Of a DNA stretch of 33,961 nucleotides, positions 17,688-27,125 are shown in pieces. This DNA is from Deltaproteobacteria bacterium (GTDB lineage: Bacteria > Desulfobacterota > Desulfarculia > Adiutricales > Adiutricaceae). The DNA lies in contig JAITKK010000200.1 in the NCBI GenBank assembly GCA_031278475.1, positions 1 to 33,961 of the forward strand, given 5' to 3'. A program made the position numbers and the translations under genes. The notes beneath the pieces were generated by a model that saw only the letters and a program-made list of their open reading frames with translations, had not been told where the DNA came from and did not search any database. The first letter of the stretch is position 1, and each line of letters opens with the position of its first letter.

Positions 17688-18842
17688 ATGATTAGGAAAC
17701 AAGTACTCGGCCACGATCTCTCGGCATTGGCTTTCGGCGCGATGCGCCTGCCTGTCCTGGAGTCCGGGGCCATAGACAGGGAGGCCGTCCACGCCATGGT
17801 GGACTTTGCGATCGGGGCGGGCATCAACTACTTCGACACGGCCTGGGCCTACCACGGTGGCGAGTCGGAGAGTGTCATGGGCGAGTCGCTCTCAAGGTTC
17901 CCAAGGGACTCCTTCTGCCTCGCTACGAAGTTCCCTGGCTACGAGCAGAGGGAGCGCTGGGACCCGGCCGAGGTCTTCGAGGAGCAGCTTCGGAAGTGCC
18001 GGGTGGGCCACTTCGACTTCTACCTGCTCCACAACGTCTACGAGCGCAACCTGGCCACCTATTTGGACGACTCCAACGGCATAGTCCGCTACCTGCTCGA
18101 CCAGAGGGAGGCCGGGCGCATAAGGCACCTCGGGTTCTCCGCCCACGCCAGGGAGGAGGCCTTCATGGCCTTCCTGAAGGCCCACGGCCCGAAGATGGAG
18201 TTCTGCATGATAGAGCTGAACGCCCTGGACTGGACATTGCAGAACGCGAGGCTCAAGTACGAGACCCTGAAGGGGATGGGGCTCCCGGTCTTCGTTATGG
18301 AGCCCCTGAGGGGCGGGCTCCTGGCCTCCCTGTCCCCGGAAAACGAGGCCAGGCTCAGGGCCATGCGCCCTGACGAGAGCGTCCCCGCCTGGGCCTTCAG
18401 GTGGCTCCAGGGGCTCCCCGGCCTGGGCGTCATCCTCAGCGGCATGAGCAGCATGGCCCAGCTTCGGGAGAACGTGGGCATATTCGCCAACGAGAGGCCC
18501 CTTGCGGCCCCCGAGCGGGAGGCCTACGAGGCCATTCTCCAGGGGCTCGGGGACATGGTGCCCTGCACCAACTGCCGCTACTGCGTGGCTGACTGTCCGG
18601 AGGGGCTTGACATCCCCACCTTCATAGGCTTTTATAACGACTGCCGGGTCGCCCCCTCGGGCATCGTCCGCATGGCCGTGGACGGGCTCAAGCCAAGCAA
18701 GCGGCCCTCCGCCTGCGTCTCCTGCGGCACCTGCGTGGGGCTATGCCCCCAGGGCATAGACATCCCCGAGGCCCTGAAGGATCTCACGGCCATACTCGAC
18801 AAGATACCCTCCTTTTTAACCCCGGCGACCGAGGAGGGATAG
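17688..18842 (+). CDS. Aldo/keto reductase with C-terminal 4Fe-4S ferredoxin-like domain
   Basis: ATG 17688 in the frame of the 17541-18842 ORF; FGAMRLPV, NYFDTAWAYHGGESE, CTNCRYCVADCPEGLDIP and CVSCGTCVGLCPQGIDIP. Confidence 0.9.
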   Translation: MIRKQVLGHDLSALAFGAMRLPVLESGAIDREAVHAMVDFAIGAGINYFDTAWAYHGGESESVMGESLSRFPRDSFCLATKFPGYEQRERWDPAEVFEEQLRKCRVGHFDFYLLHNVYERNLATYLDDSNGIVRYLLDQREAGRIRHLGFSAHAREEAFMAFLKAHGPKMEFCMIELNALDWTLQNARLKYETLKGMGLPVFVMEPLRGGLLASLSPENEARLRAMRPDESVPAWAFRWLQGLPGLGVILSGMSSMAQLRENVGIFANERPLAAPEREAYEAILQGLGDMVPCTNCRYCVADCPEGLDIPTFIGFYNDCRVAPSGIVRMAVDGLKPSKRPSACVSCGTCVGLCPQGIDIPEALKDLTAILDKIPSFLTPATEEG

Positions 18843-18867
18843 CCCCCAGTCTTCCGGAAAGGTTTAC

Positions 18868-19968
18868 ATGGCTAAGAAAGAGATTATGGTGGTGGACGAC
18901 AACCTCGCCACCCTGAAGCAGATAAGCCTGTTCATAGGCGGCCGTTACGACTACTCGCTCATCACATCGGGCGCCCAGGCCCTGGAATACTGCCGGGAGG
19001 AAAGGCCCTCGCTCGCGCTCCTGGACATAGACATGCCGGGCATGGACGGCTTCGAGACCCTCTTCAGGCTCAAGCAGCTGCCCCTGATGGACGGGGTGCC
19101 CATGATCTTCCTCAGCTCCAACATCAGCCCCGAGACCGAGGTCAAGGCCCTGGAGTCCGGGGCCAGGGACTTCATAACGAAGCCGGTCGACCCCGTCATC
19201 CTGCTCCACCGCATAGAGATGCACCTGGAGCTGGCCGAGTACGAGACCGACATGGAGAACACCCGCAGGGAGCTGGAGAACAACATCGTCCTTTCGTTCG
19301 CCGACCTTGTGGAGAGCAAGGACAGCAACACGGGCGGCCACGTGCTGAGGACCTCCCGCTGCCTCGGGCGCATCGGCGCGAGGCTCATGGCCAAGGGCCT
19401 CTACCAGGAAGAGCTCAACCCCATGAGCCTGGACCTGATGGTGAAGGCCACCCCCTTCCACGACATCGGTAAAATCGGCATATCGGACGTCATCCTCCTC
19501 AAGTCGGGCCCTTTGACCGAACAGGAGTACGAGGAGGTGAAGAAGCACACGATCCTGGGCGGGAACTTCCTCAAGGGCATCCACAACAGGCTCCCGGATC
19601 AGGCGTACCTGGGGTACGCGAGCGTCATGGCCGAGGGCCACCACGAGCGCTACGACGGCAATGGCTACCCCTACGGCCTCGAGGGCTCGGACATCCCCTT
19701 CAGCTGCAGGCTCCTGTCCGTGGCCAACGTCTACGACGCCTGCCTGACCGACCGCATATACCGCCCCGGGCTCACCCACGACGAGGCCGTGGACGTGATA
19801 GTGGAGGGCAGGGGCAGCGCCTTCGACCCTACCATCGTGGACGCGTTCCTGGACGAGGCCGTGATCTTCAGGGCCCTGAACCAGCCCCAGAGCTCGCTCC
19901 CCATAGCCACCAAAAGGTACTTCCGCATGCGTAGGAGCCCCGCGGGCTACCATGCGAGAAGGGTCTGA
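18868..19968 (+). CDS. Response regulator with HD-GYP domain (putative c-di-GMP phosphodiesterase)
   Basis: MVVDDNLATLKQ...LLDIDMPGMDGFE...ITKPVD; TGGHVLRTSR, FHDIGKIGISD, HHERYDGNGYPYGL. Confidence 0.93.
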   Translation: MAKKEIMVVDDNLATLKQISLFIGGRYDYSLITSGAQALEYCREERPSLALLDIDMPGMDGFETLFRLKQLPLMDGVPMIFLSSNISPETEVKALESGARDFITKPVDPVILLHRIEMHLELAEYETDMENTRRELENNIVLSFADLVESKDSNTGGHVLRTSRCLGRIGARLMAKGLYQEELNPMSLDLMVKATPFHDIGKIGISDVILLKSGPLTEQEYEEVKKHTILGGNFLKGIHNRLPDQAYLGYASVMAEGHHERYDGNGYPYGLEGSDIPFSCRLLSVANVYDACLTDRIYRPGLTHDEAVDVIVEGRGSAFDPTIVDAFLDEAVIFRALNQPQSSLPIATKRYFRMRRSPAGYHARRV

Positions 19969-20100
19969 GGAGGGCCCGGCCGCGCCTTGGGCTTGCGCCG
20001 TGCCTATGCTCCCGCCACGCCACGGGGCCGAATCCCAATATCCAGGCAAAATTCCCAAATAGCGTCTAAAAGGGATTGCAAAATACAAATAACACCTTCA

Positions 20101-20196
20101 AAATCCAGCCAAAACACCAAAACCCTCAAAACCATTGAGATCCCAACAAATCCTACCAAATCCCAACAAATCCCAACAAAGACCAACAAATCCCCC
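20101..20196. repeat. TCCCAACAAA 10-bp tandem array, degenerate toward 5' end
   Basis: 20141 tcccaacaaa, 20151 tcctaccaaa, 20161 tcccaacaaa, 20171 tcccaacaaa, 20181 gaccaacaaa; related A/C-rich sequence upstream. Confidence 0.85.
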
Positions 20197-20330
20197 TAAT
20201 GATTCCAACACAACACCGCCACGGCCTTTGCCAGGCCAAAGGACGGTTTTGATCTTTTTTGCACGGGTTTGACCGTTTTGTTACCTAAGCGACCCATAAT
20301 TAGAAACCATCATGGCCGCTGGCAAGGGCC

Positions 20331-20349
20331 GCGGCCCCCTCGGGGCCGC
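20331..20349. other. GC hairpin GCGGCCCC-CTC-GGGGCCGC in leader of second HD-GYP gene
   Basis: Perfect 8-3-8 inverted repeat about 70 bp upstream of the start codon. Confidence 0.5.
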
Positions 20350-20417
20350 CTGGGCCGTGGCATATGGCTAAAAGGGGTTTTTTATGCTATAAGTGGTGTT
20401 TCTGGAGGTGAGGTGCC

Positions 20418-21473
20418 TTGAGGGAGATTCTGGTGGTGGACGACAACAGCGCGGTCCTGAAGCAGATGGCGGTGCTGTTGTCCGGGCATTACGAGTACTC
20501 ATTGGCCCGCTCGGGCGAGCAGGCCGTGAGCTACTGCAAGAGGGAGAGGCCCGACCTCGTGCTCCTCGACATCGAGATGCCGGGGATGGACGGCTTCGAG
20601 TGCCTGAGGCAGCTCAGGCAGAACCCTGGCTTCGCCAGGATACCCGTCATATTCCTGACAAGCAAGCACGACCGGGAGACGGAGGCCAAGTGCCTCGGCT
20701 GCGGGGCCAGGGACTTCATCCGCAAGCCCGCCGAGAAGAACATCCTTCTCCACCGCCTGAAGCTGCACCTCTCCATATCCGACTACCAGGGCAAGCTCTC
20801 GGACTCGGTGGTTCTAATGTCCCAGATACTCGGGATATCGGTCGCCGAGCTGATAGAGTGCCGGGACGAGAACACGGGCGGGCACGTCGTGCGCACGAGC
20901 CGCTACGTGGAGATACTGGGGAAGGATCTCCTTGAAAGGGGCGAGTTCGAAAACGACCTGGACGAACGCAGGCTGGAACTCATGGTGAGGGCGGCCCCGC
21001 TCCACGACATCGGGAAGATTTCCATAAGCGACAAGATACTTCTCAAGCGGGGGAAGCTCTCCAACGAGGAGTTCAACATCATGAAGGGCCACGCGGTCAT
21101 AGGAGCGAACATCCTAGAGCACATGTACCGGCGGACGCCGACCTTGGACTATCTGAGGTACGCCGTGCTCATCGCCAGCTCCCACCACGAGCGCTACGAC
21201 GGCAGGGGCTACCCGCACTCGCTCAAGGCGGACACGATCCCCTTGTGCGGGCGCATAATGGCGGTCGCCGACGTGTACGACGCGATGGTCTCGAACAGGA
21301 TCTACCGGGAGGGCATGCCCCACTCCGAGGCCGCCAGGATAATCTACGAGGGCAACGAGACCCAGTTCGACCCCGTGGTCATCGAGGCCTTCGAGAGGTG
21401 CGAGGGCCGCTTCATGGCCATAAGCCCGGGGCTTGCCCGGCAGAAAGCAAACGTGGACGATCCGGAGGGCTGA
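20418..21473 (+). CDS. Response regulator with HD-GYP domain, paralog of 18868-19968; TTG start
   Basis: MREILVVDDNSAVLKQ...LLDIEMPGMDGFE; TGGHVVRTSR, LHDIGKISISDKILL, HHERYDGRGYPHSL; SD GGAGGTG upstream of TTG. Confidence 0.92.
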   Translation: MREILVVDDNSAVLKQMAVLLSGHYEYSLARSGEQAVSYCKRERPDLVLLDIEMPGMDGFECLRQLRQNPGFARIPVIFLTSKHDRETEAKCLGCGARDFIRKPAEKNILLHRLKLHLSISDYQGKLSDSVVLMSQILGISVAELIECRDENTGGHVVRTSRYVEILGKDLLERGEFENDLDERRLELMVRAAPLHDIGKISISDKILLKRGKLSNEEFNIMKGHAVIGANILEHMYRRTPTLDYLRYAVLIASSHHERYDGRGYPHSLKADTIPLCGRIMAVADVYDAMVSNRIYREGMPHSEAARIIYEGNETQFDPVVIEAFERCEGRFMAISPGLARQKANVDDPEG

Positions 21474-21476
21474 GAC

Positions 21477-22016
21477 ATGGACAACGTGTTCAGGGACGGG
21501 AAGAAGCACAGCGAGTTCGCCTGGGAGGACCTGGGCGACATCAAGGAAGGCAGGGGGGACCTGGGCGAGCTCATGCCGGTCCTGGTCTACCGGCTCATGC
21601 AGTACACGATGCTCGACGCCCTGTCCAAGGGCATGGGCGAGGATGCGGCCAACGACTACTTCAAGAAGGCCGGGGACATCGCCGGGAGGGAGTTCGCCAA
21701 AAACGTCCTGAGCCTTGGGCTCCCCCTGAAGGATTTCGTGGCGGATCTCCAGAACAAGCTGAAGGACCTGAAAATCTGCATCTTCCGCATAGAGCAGCTG
21801 GACACGGAGAAGGGCGATCTTACCGTCACCGCCGCGCAGGACCTCGACTGCTCGGGCATCCCCGTCACCAACGAGACCGTCTGCAAGTACGACGAGGGCT
21901 TCATATCCGGGATATTCTCGGCCTACTTCAAGAAGCCCTACGACGTGGTGGAGGTTGACTGCTGGGCGAACGGCAACCGGGTCTGCCGCTTCAAGGGCGG
22001 GCCGGTCAAGGGCTAG
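21477..22016 (+). CDS. V4R (4-vinyl reductase-like) domain protein, probable small-molecule sensor
   Basis: ETVCKYDEGFISGIFSAYFKKPYDVVEVDCWANGNRVCRFKGGP; 3 nt after the HD-GYP ORF. Confidence 0.75.
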   Translation: MDNVFRDGKKHSEFAWEDLGDIKEGRGDLGELMPVLVYRLMQYTMLDALSKGMGEDAANDYFKKAGDIAGREFAKNVLSLGLPLKDFVADLQNKLKDLKICIFRIEQLDTEKGDLTVTAAQDLDCSGIPVTNETVCKYDEGFISGIFSAYFKKPYDVVEVDCWANGNRVCRFKGGPVKG

Positions 22017-22031
22017 GGCCCGGGGATTGGC

Positions 22032-24350
22032 ATGGGAGTGATGGAGGATACCAAGGAAGGGGCCCCGGGGCCCCTCTCGCCGGACGCGATAGCCGAGGTC
22101 CTCTTCGAGTACCTGAGGGACGTGATCTACAACCCCTCCAAGGCGAAGCTCGACCCGGACAGGCTAAGCGGGAAGTTCAGGGACCTGGGCCTTGGGCTCA
22201 TGTTCATAGCCGAGTGCATCGCGGAGACCAGGGAGTTCGCGAACGCCCTGGCCCAGGGCGACCTCAAGGCGAAGATGCCAGGCGCCGGAAACGAGATAGC
22301 GGCGCCCCTGAAGTCCCTCTACTCGGCCTTCAAGCACCTCACATGGCAGACCAACGAGATAGCCGCGGGCGACTACTCCCAGCACGTGGACTTCATGGGC
22401 GAGTTCGCGGACGCCTTCAACGACATGATAAGGCAGCTTGACGAGCGCAACCGCGAGCTTGTCATCTCCAAGATAACGGCCGAGGCGGCGTCCAAGGCCA
22501 AGAGCACCTTCCTCTCGAGCGTCAGCCACGACATGCGCACGCCGCTCAACGCGATACTCGGGCTCTCGGCCGTGGAGCTGCAAAAGGATCTCCCGACCCT
22601 CACAAGGCTTAACCTTGAGAAGATCTGGAACGCTGGCTCAGCCCTTTTGCGGATAGTGAGCGACATCCTCGACATCTCCCGGGCGGAGTCCGGGAACTTC
22701 GAGATAGTCCCCGTTGACTACAGCCTCCTGGAGCTGGCCAACGACCTTGTCCAGGTGAACATCGTTCGCATAGGGGCCAAGGACATAACCTTCGAGCCGC
22801 GCATGGAGCCCACGATACCCCAGAGGCTATCAGGGGATTCCTTGAGGATTAAGCAGATCCTGAACAACCTGCTCTCCAACGCCTTCAAGTACACGGAAAG
22901 GGGCAAGGTGCGCTTCACCGTGAGCTGGCAGCGCAGGGGCGACAAGGCCTTCATCACCTTCGAGGTGAGGGACACCGGCCGCGGCATAGGGCCCGACGAC
23001 CTGAAGACCCTCTTCATCGACAACAAGGAAATACACTACGACGCCAACCGCTACGTGGAGGGCACGGGCCTGGGGCTTTCCATCACAAAGTACCTGGTGG
23101 ACCTCATGGGCGGGACCATAAACGCGGACTCGGTGGAGGGCGAGGGCTCCGTATTCACGGTGAGGCTGCCCCAGGGCATAGTGGACGAGGCTCCCATAGG
23201 GGACGAGGCCGTTTCCGGCTTCCAGAACTTCAGGTCCATAGTCAAGGGCCTGAGCGTGGAGGGCAACCTGGTGAGGACCCAGATGCCCTACGGCCGGGTG
23301 CTCCTGGTGGACGACGTGCCCACCAACCTGGACGTGGCCGAGGGCCTGCTCTCGCCCTACGGCCTGGACGTGTCGAGGGCCTCCAGCGGCATGGAGGCCA
23401 TAGACAAGATCAGGGCCATAAGGGACTCCGACCCGCCCCACCAAAAATTCGACATAGTCTTCATGGACCACATGATGCCGGGCGTCGACGGGGTGGAGGC
23501 CACAAGGATCATAAGGACCACCCTCAACACCGAGTACGCGAGGCAGGTCCCCATAATAGCCTTCACGGCCAACGCCTTCCCAGGGACGGACAAGCACTTC
23601 CTGGAGAGCGGCTTCACCGGCTTCATGCCCAAGCCCATAGACATCTTCCAGTTGGACGAGGTCCTCAACCGCTGGGTCAGGAGCCAGGAGAGGGAGCAGG
23701 GCATGGAGGTCCTCCCGGAGGAGGCGCTGCCCTCCCCGATCGCCGAGCGGCTTGCCGACATCACCATAGACGGCCTGGACATAAAGGCCGGGATAAGGCG
23801 TTACGGCAAGGAGGACAAATACCTCAAGATCCTGCGATCCTTCGCCCTGCACACGCCCAAGCTCCTTGACACCATCAAGGCGACCGCAAGGTCCTCCTTC
23901 AAGGACTACGCCATAGCCGTCCACGGGCTCAAGGGCTCGAGCTACGGGATCTCGGCCAACCTGATAGGGGATTTGGCGGCAAGGCTCGAGGGCATGGCCA
24001 AGGACGGGAGGTCCGAGAACTTCGCGGACACCCACCTGACCCTGCTCGAGCGGACCAACAAGCTCCTGGGCGACATCTCCGACGTCCTCCTGAAGCTGGA
24101 CCAGCGGGAGCGGCAGACCCGCAGCAAGGGCAGGCGGCCCGCGCCCGACAAGGAGCTTCTGCAGAGGCTCTTGGAGGTGTCCAAGCGCGGGAAAACCTCC
24201 CAGATGGAGGACATCCTCTCGGAGCTTGAGCTCTACGACTACGACTCCGACCCCACCCTGGTCCCCGATCTCCGTGAGGGCATGGAGGACTTCGACTACC
24301 CCCGCATGTGCGACCGCCTCTGCCAGATCCTGGGCCGCCCCGAGTCCTAG
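22032..24350 (+). CDS. Hybrid sensor histidine kinase: HAMP-like/HisKA/HATPase/REC/HPt
   Basis: SSVSHDMRTPLNAILGLS; NNLLSNAFKYTERGKV; VRDTGRGIGPDD; GTGLGLSITKYLVDLMGG; VLLVDDVPTNLDV...FMDHMMPGVDGVE; HGLKGSSYGISANLIGDLAARLE. Confidence 0.92.
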   Translation: MGVMEDTKEGAPGPLSPDAIAEVLFEYLRDVIYNPSKAKLDPDRLSGKFRDLGLGLMFIAECIAETREFANALAQGDLKAKMPGAGNEIAAPLKSLYSAFKHLTWQTNEIAAGDYSQHVDFMGEFADAFNDMIRQLDERNRELVISKITAEAASKAKSTFLSSVSHDMRTPLNAILGLSAVELQKDLPTLTRLNLEKIWNAGSALLRIVSDILDISRAESGNFEIVPVDYSLLELANDLVQVNIVRIGAKDITFEPRMEPTIPQRLSGDSLRIKQILNNLLSNAFKYTERGKVRFTVSWQRRGDKAFITFEVRDTGRGIGPDDLKTLFIDNKEIHYDANRYVEGTGLGLSITKYLVDLMGGTINADSVEGEGSVFTVRLPQGIVDEAPIGDEAVSGFQNFRSIVKGLSVEGNLVRTQMPYGRVLLVDDVPTNLDVAEGLLSPYGLDVSRASSGMEAIDKIRAIRDSDPPHQKFDIVFMDHMMPGVDGVEATRIIRTTLNTEYARQVPIIAFTANAFPGTDKHFLESGFTGFMPKPIDIFQLDEVLNRWVRSQEREQGMEVLPEEALPSPIAERLADITIDGLDIKAGIRRYGKEDKYLKILRSFALHTPKLLDTIKATARSSFKDYAIAVHGLKGSSYGISANLIGDLAARLEGMAKDGRSENFADTHLTLLERTNKLLGDISDVLLKLDQRERQTRSKGRRPAPDKELLQRLLEVSKRGKTSQMEDILSELELYDYDSDPTLVPDLREGMEDFDYPRMCDRLCQILGRPES

Positions 24351-24356
24351 GGCTGT

Positions 24357-24414
24357 TTCCTTCCCTTGCCCTTCCTTTCCCCTTCCTTTCCCCTCCCTTT
24401 ACCCTCACTTTTCC
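24357..24414. repeat. Polypyrimidine tract with 11-bp repeats between convergent genes
   Basis: CCCTTCCTTTC at 24369-24379 and again at 24380-24390, then ccctccctttac. Confidence 0.65.
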
Positions 24415-25235
24415 ACTGATTTCCCCCGCAACAGGGCCCTTAGCTCCCCCTTGGGTAGGTAATGCGCGGCCATCAGGCAGAGCCCCTGAGGCGGGGCCGT
24501 GAGCCCCGCCTGGGGCCTCTTCCCGGAGGCAACAACCCCCTCGAAGCCATCCTCCCCGTATACCCCAACCCTGCCTCTGCCAACCTCCCACAGGGTGCCG
24601 GCGATGGCCCTCATCATGTGCCGCAGGAAGCCCGAGCCCGAGACCTCCAGGCGGATTATGCCAGGGGACGGCCTTGAAAGGGCCGCCCTGTAGATCTCCC
24701 TCACGCTACCGGTGGCGTCGGACCCGGTGCTCTGGAAGGCCGCGAAATCCTTCTCGCCTTCCAGCATGGGAAGGCATTCCCCTATCCGTCCCCAGTCAAG
24801 GTTTGTCCCCACCCACCAGGCCCTCCAGTCCCGCATGGGGTCCCTCGCCTCGGTCACCAGGTAGTCGTAGGCGTAGTCCTTCCCGGTGGAGGAGTGCCTG
24901 GCATGGAAGCCCAGGGGCACCTCCTCGGCCTCCAGCACGGCGACGTTCCTGGGCAGGAAGCGGTTGGCGCCCCTCACCAGCTGGACGGGGGTCCTCAGGG
25001 CCCTTGTCACGAAGGAGGCCACCTGGCCCTCGGCGTGCACCCCGGCGTCGGTGCGGCCGCTCCCGTGGGCCACCACGCCGTGGCCGCAGACCTTGGACAG
25101 GGCCCCCTCCAGGATTTCCTGGACGCTCAGGCCGTTTTCCTGGCGCTGCCAGCCGCTTAGGCCGGTCCCACGGTAGGACACCTTAAGCTTGAAGTTGCGG
25201 GGCCCTTGGGCCCCACCCACGTTGTCCGGGCTCAC
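24405..25235 (-). CDS. truA: tRNA pseudouridine(38-40) synthase
   Basis: SYRGTGLSGWQRQ, GSGRTDAGVHAEGQVASF, RHSSTGKDYAYDYL, SGSGFLRHMMRAIAGTLWEVGRG. Confidence 0.95.
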   Translation of the reverse strand: MSPDNVGGAQGPRNFKLKVSYRGTGLSGWQRQENGLSVQEILEGALSKVCGHGVVAHGSGRTDAGVHAEGQVASFVTRALRTPVQLVRGANRFLPRNVAVLEAEEVPLGFHARHSSTGKDYAYDYLVTEARDPMRDWRAWWVGTNLDWGRIGECLPMLEGEKDFAAFQSTGSDATGSVREIYRAALSRPSPGIIRLEVSGSGFLRHMMRAIAGTLWEVGRGRVGVYGEDGFEGVVASGKRPQAGLTAPPQGLCLMAAHYLPKGELRALLRGKSVEK

Positions 25236-25951
25236 TCGTTATTGCCTTTTATTGTTTTTGGCGGGCCGGCTTCAAAAGGCCTTCCCGGGATTCCCAAGCC
25301 GTGCCCAAGGGCGGGGCCAAAGCCGGTTCCCCTGTGGGATCCTACGGAAAGAAGGGGCTTTTGGCAAGTGCCGGGGGTTGGGGCATTGGAAGCGGCAACA
25401 GAGCCGTTACCTAAGCTACCGAACAATCCGGCCTAATACTGGCCCAAGGGGGGTGCAGGGCGGGCGTGAGGCGGGTCCAAGGCGACCTGCCAAAAGGGCC
25501 ACGAAAGCCACGCATATGTCGAAATTCCTTGGAATTTCCCGGTAATTCCCTTCAACAGCCATTGTTTGGAGGAAGCGATGGATATTTTTTGCGAAAGGAA
25601 ACGCCGGAAATTTGAGCCTTTGCGTTTTGTCTGGTCAAGGACTTAATACAAATGGTTTGCCCTTAGTCAAGGTATTGGGGCTTTGCTTTGGCTAAACTAG
25701 GGAGTGTTGCTTTTATGAGCCGTGCGCTGCGTGTATTTAAAAACGCCAAAATAAATGTGTTTTAAGCGTTTGTCAGATGCAATTTGCTGATTTTGTGTTC
25801 TTTTTGTGCCCATTGCTTTGGGCATTCGGCAAGCCAGGGCGGTTTTTCCGATTTTTGCGTTTTTGGAATTACCAAGGGCCAAAGAGGTTTAAGCCCTTGC
25901 GTCCCGGGAAAAAACGCGGAAACGCCGGCATTTGGCCTAATTGGAGGAAAT

Positions 25952-27007
25952 ATGAAGGGTTTCGCGATGCTGAAAATCAATGAGGTGGGCTGGATTGAAA
26001 AAGAGAGGCCCCATTGCGGGCCAATGGATGCCATCGTAAGGCCTCTGGCCGTCTCGCCCTGCACCTCGGACGTGCACACGGTTTACGAAGGGGCCATAGG
26101 CGAAAGGACCAACCTCATACTGGGCCACGAGGCCGTGGGGGAGGTCGTGGAGACGGGGAGCCTGGTCAAGGACTTCAAAAAAGGGGACACGGTAATCATC
26201 CCCGCCATAACCCCGGACTGGGGGGCGGTGGAATCCCAGATGGGCTTTTCCCAGCACTCGGGGTGCATGCTATGCGGCTGGAAGTTCTCTAACATCAAGG
26301 ATGGGGTCTTCGCGGAGTTTTTCCACGTGAACGAGGCTGACGGGAACATGGCCCTCCTTCCCAAAAACGTGAGCATCGAGGAGGGGGTGATGCTCTCCGA
26401 CATGGTTCCCACGGGCTTCCATGGGGCGGACAACGCAAAGGTGTCGTACGGGGAAACCGTGATAGTGATTGGCATCGGGCCCGTGGGCCTCATGGCCGTG
26501 GCCGGTGCCAACCTGCGGGGGGCTGCCAGGATCTTCGCCGTGGGCTCGAGGGAAATCTGCCAGGATGCCGCCAGGAAATACGGCGCGACGGACATAATAA
26601 ACTATAAGCAGGGGGACATCGTAAAGCAGATACAAGAGGCCAACAACAAAAAACCCGTTGACAAGGTGATAATCGCGGGAGGCGGGCTAGAGGCCTTCGA
26701 GCAGGCCTTGAAGCTCGTCCGCCCCGGTGGCATTATCTCCAACGTCAACTACCTTGGTTCCGGGGACCACATAAAGATCAACCGTCTGGACTGGGGGGTC
26801 GGCATGGTGCACATCAGCATAATCGGGGGACTCATGCCCGGCGGCAGGAAGAACATGGAGTATCTCTCGAACCTTCTTAAGTACAAGAAACTGGATGTGG
26901 GCATCCTGCTAACCCACAGGTTCAAAGGCTTTGGGTTCATCGAAAAGGGCTTGGCCCTCATGAAGGACAAGCCGCGCGATCTTATCAAACCGGTCGTTAC
27001 CATATAG
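25952..27007 (+). CDS. adh: Zinc- and NADP-dependent secondary alcohol (isopropanol) dehydrogenase
   Basis: ATG 25952 with TTGGAGGAAA SD; MKGFAMLKINEVGWIEKERP...PLAVSPCTSDVHTVYEGAIGER...LGHEAVGEVVE...QHSGCMLCGWKFSN...GIGPVGLMAVAGANLRGAARIFAVGSR...MKDKPRDLIKPVV, same layout as the recalled T. brockii/C. beijerinckii enzymes. Confidence 0.92.
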   Translation: MKGFAMLKINEVGWIEKERPHCGPMDAIVRPLAVSPCTSDVHTVYEGAIGERTNLILGHEAVGEVVETGSLVKDFKKGDTVIIPAITPDWGAVESQMGFSQHSGCMLCGWKFSNIKDGVFAEFFHVNEADGNMALLPKNVSIEEGVMLSDMVPTGFHGADNAKVSYGETVIVIGIGPVGLMAVAGANLRGAARIFAVGSREICQDAARKYGATDIINYKQGDIVKQIQEANNKKPVDKVIIAGGGLEAFEQALKLVRPGGIISNVNYLGSGDHIKINRLDWGVGMVHISIIGGLMPGGRKNMEYLSNLLKYKKLDVGILLTHRFKGFGFIEKGLALMKDKPRDLIKPVVTI

Positions 27008-27028
27008 TTATGGCACCTTAGCACACAA

Positions 27029-27106
27029 GCTTGGCCATGGGGCTTGGCCATTGGGCTTGGCCATTGGGCTTGGCTGCGGGGTTTGGCTGCGGCGTTTGGC
27101 TATGGG
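27029..27106. repeat. Six-copy 13-bp tandem repeat, consensus GCTTGGCCATTGG
   Basis: gcttggccatggg, gcttggccattgg, gcttggccattgg, gcttggctgcggg, gtttggctgcggc, gtttggctatggg. Confidence 0.92.
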
Positions 27107-27125
27107 CGCTACGCCGGGGGAAGAC

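Noticed and set aside
18784-20088. 434-aa - strand ORF antisense to the first HD-GYP gene
   Set aside because: Shadow ORF; the + strand REC-HD-GYP assignment is unambiguous.
20200-20417. c-di-GMP (GEMM) riboswitch upstream of the second HD-GYP gene
   Set aside because: Consensus elements such as the CGCAAAGC-type segment and tetraloop receptor were not found by eye; only a GC hairpin is supported.
22830-24035. 401-aa - strand ORF antisense to the hybrid histidine kinase
   Set aside because: Shadow ORF opposite canonical kinase and receiver motifs.
25236-25951. tRNA or structured ncRNA in the gap upstream of adh
   Set aside because: No tRNA cloverleaf or T-loop signature recognised; a covariance-model search would be needed.
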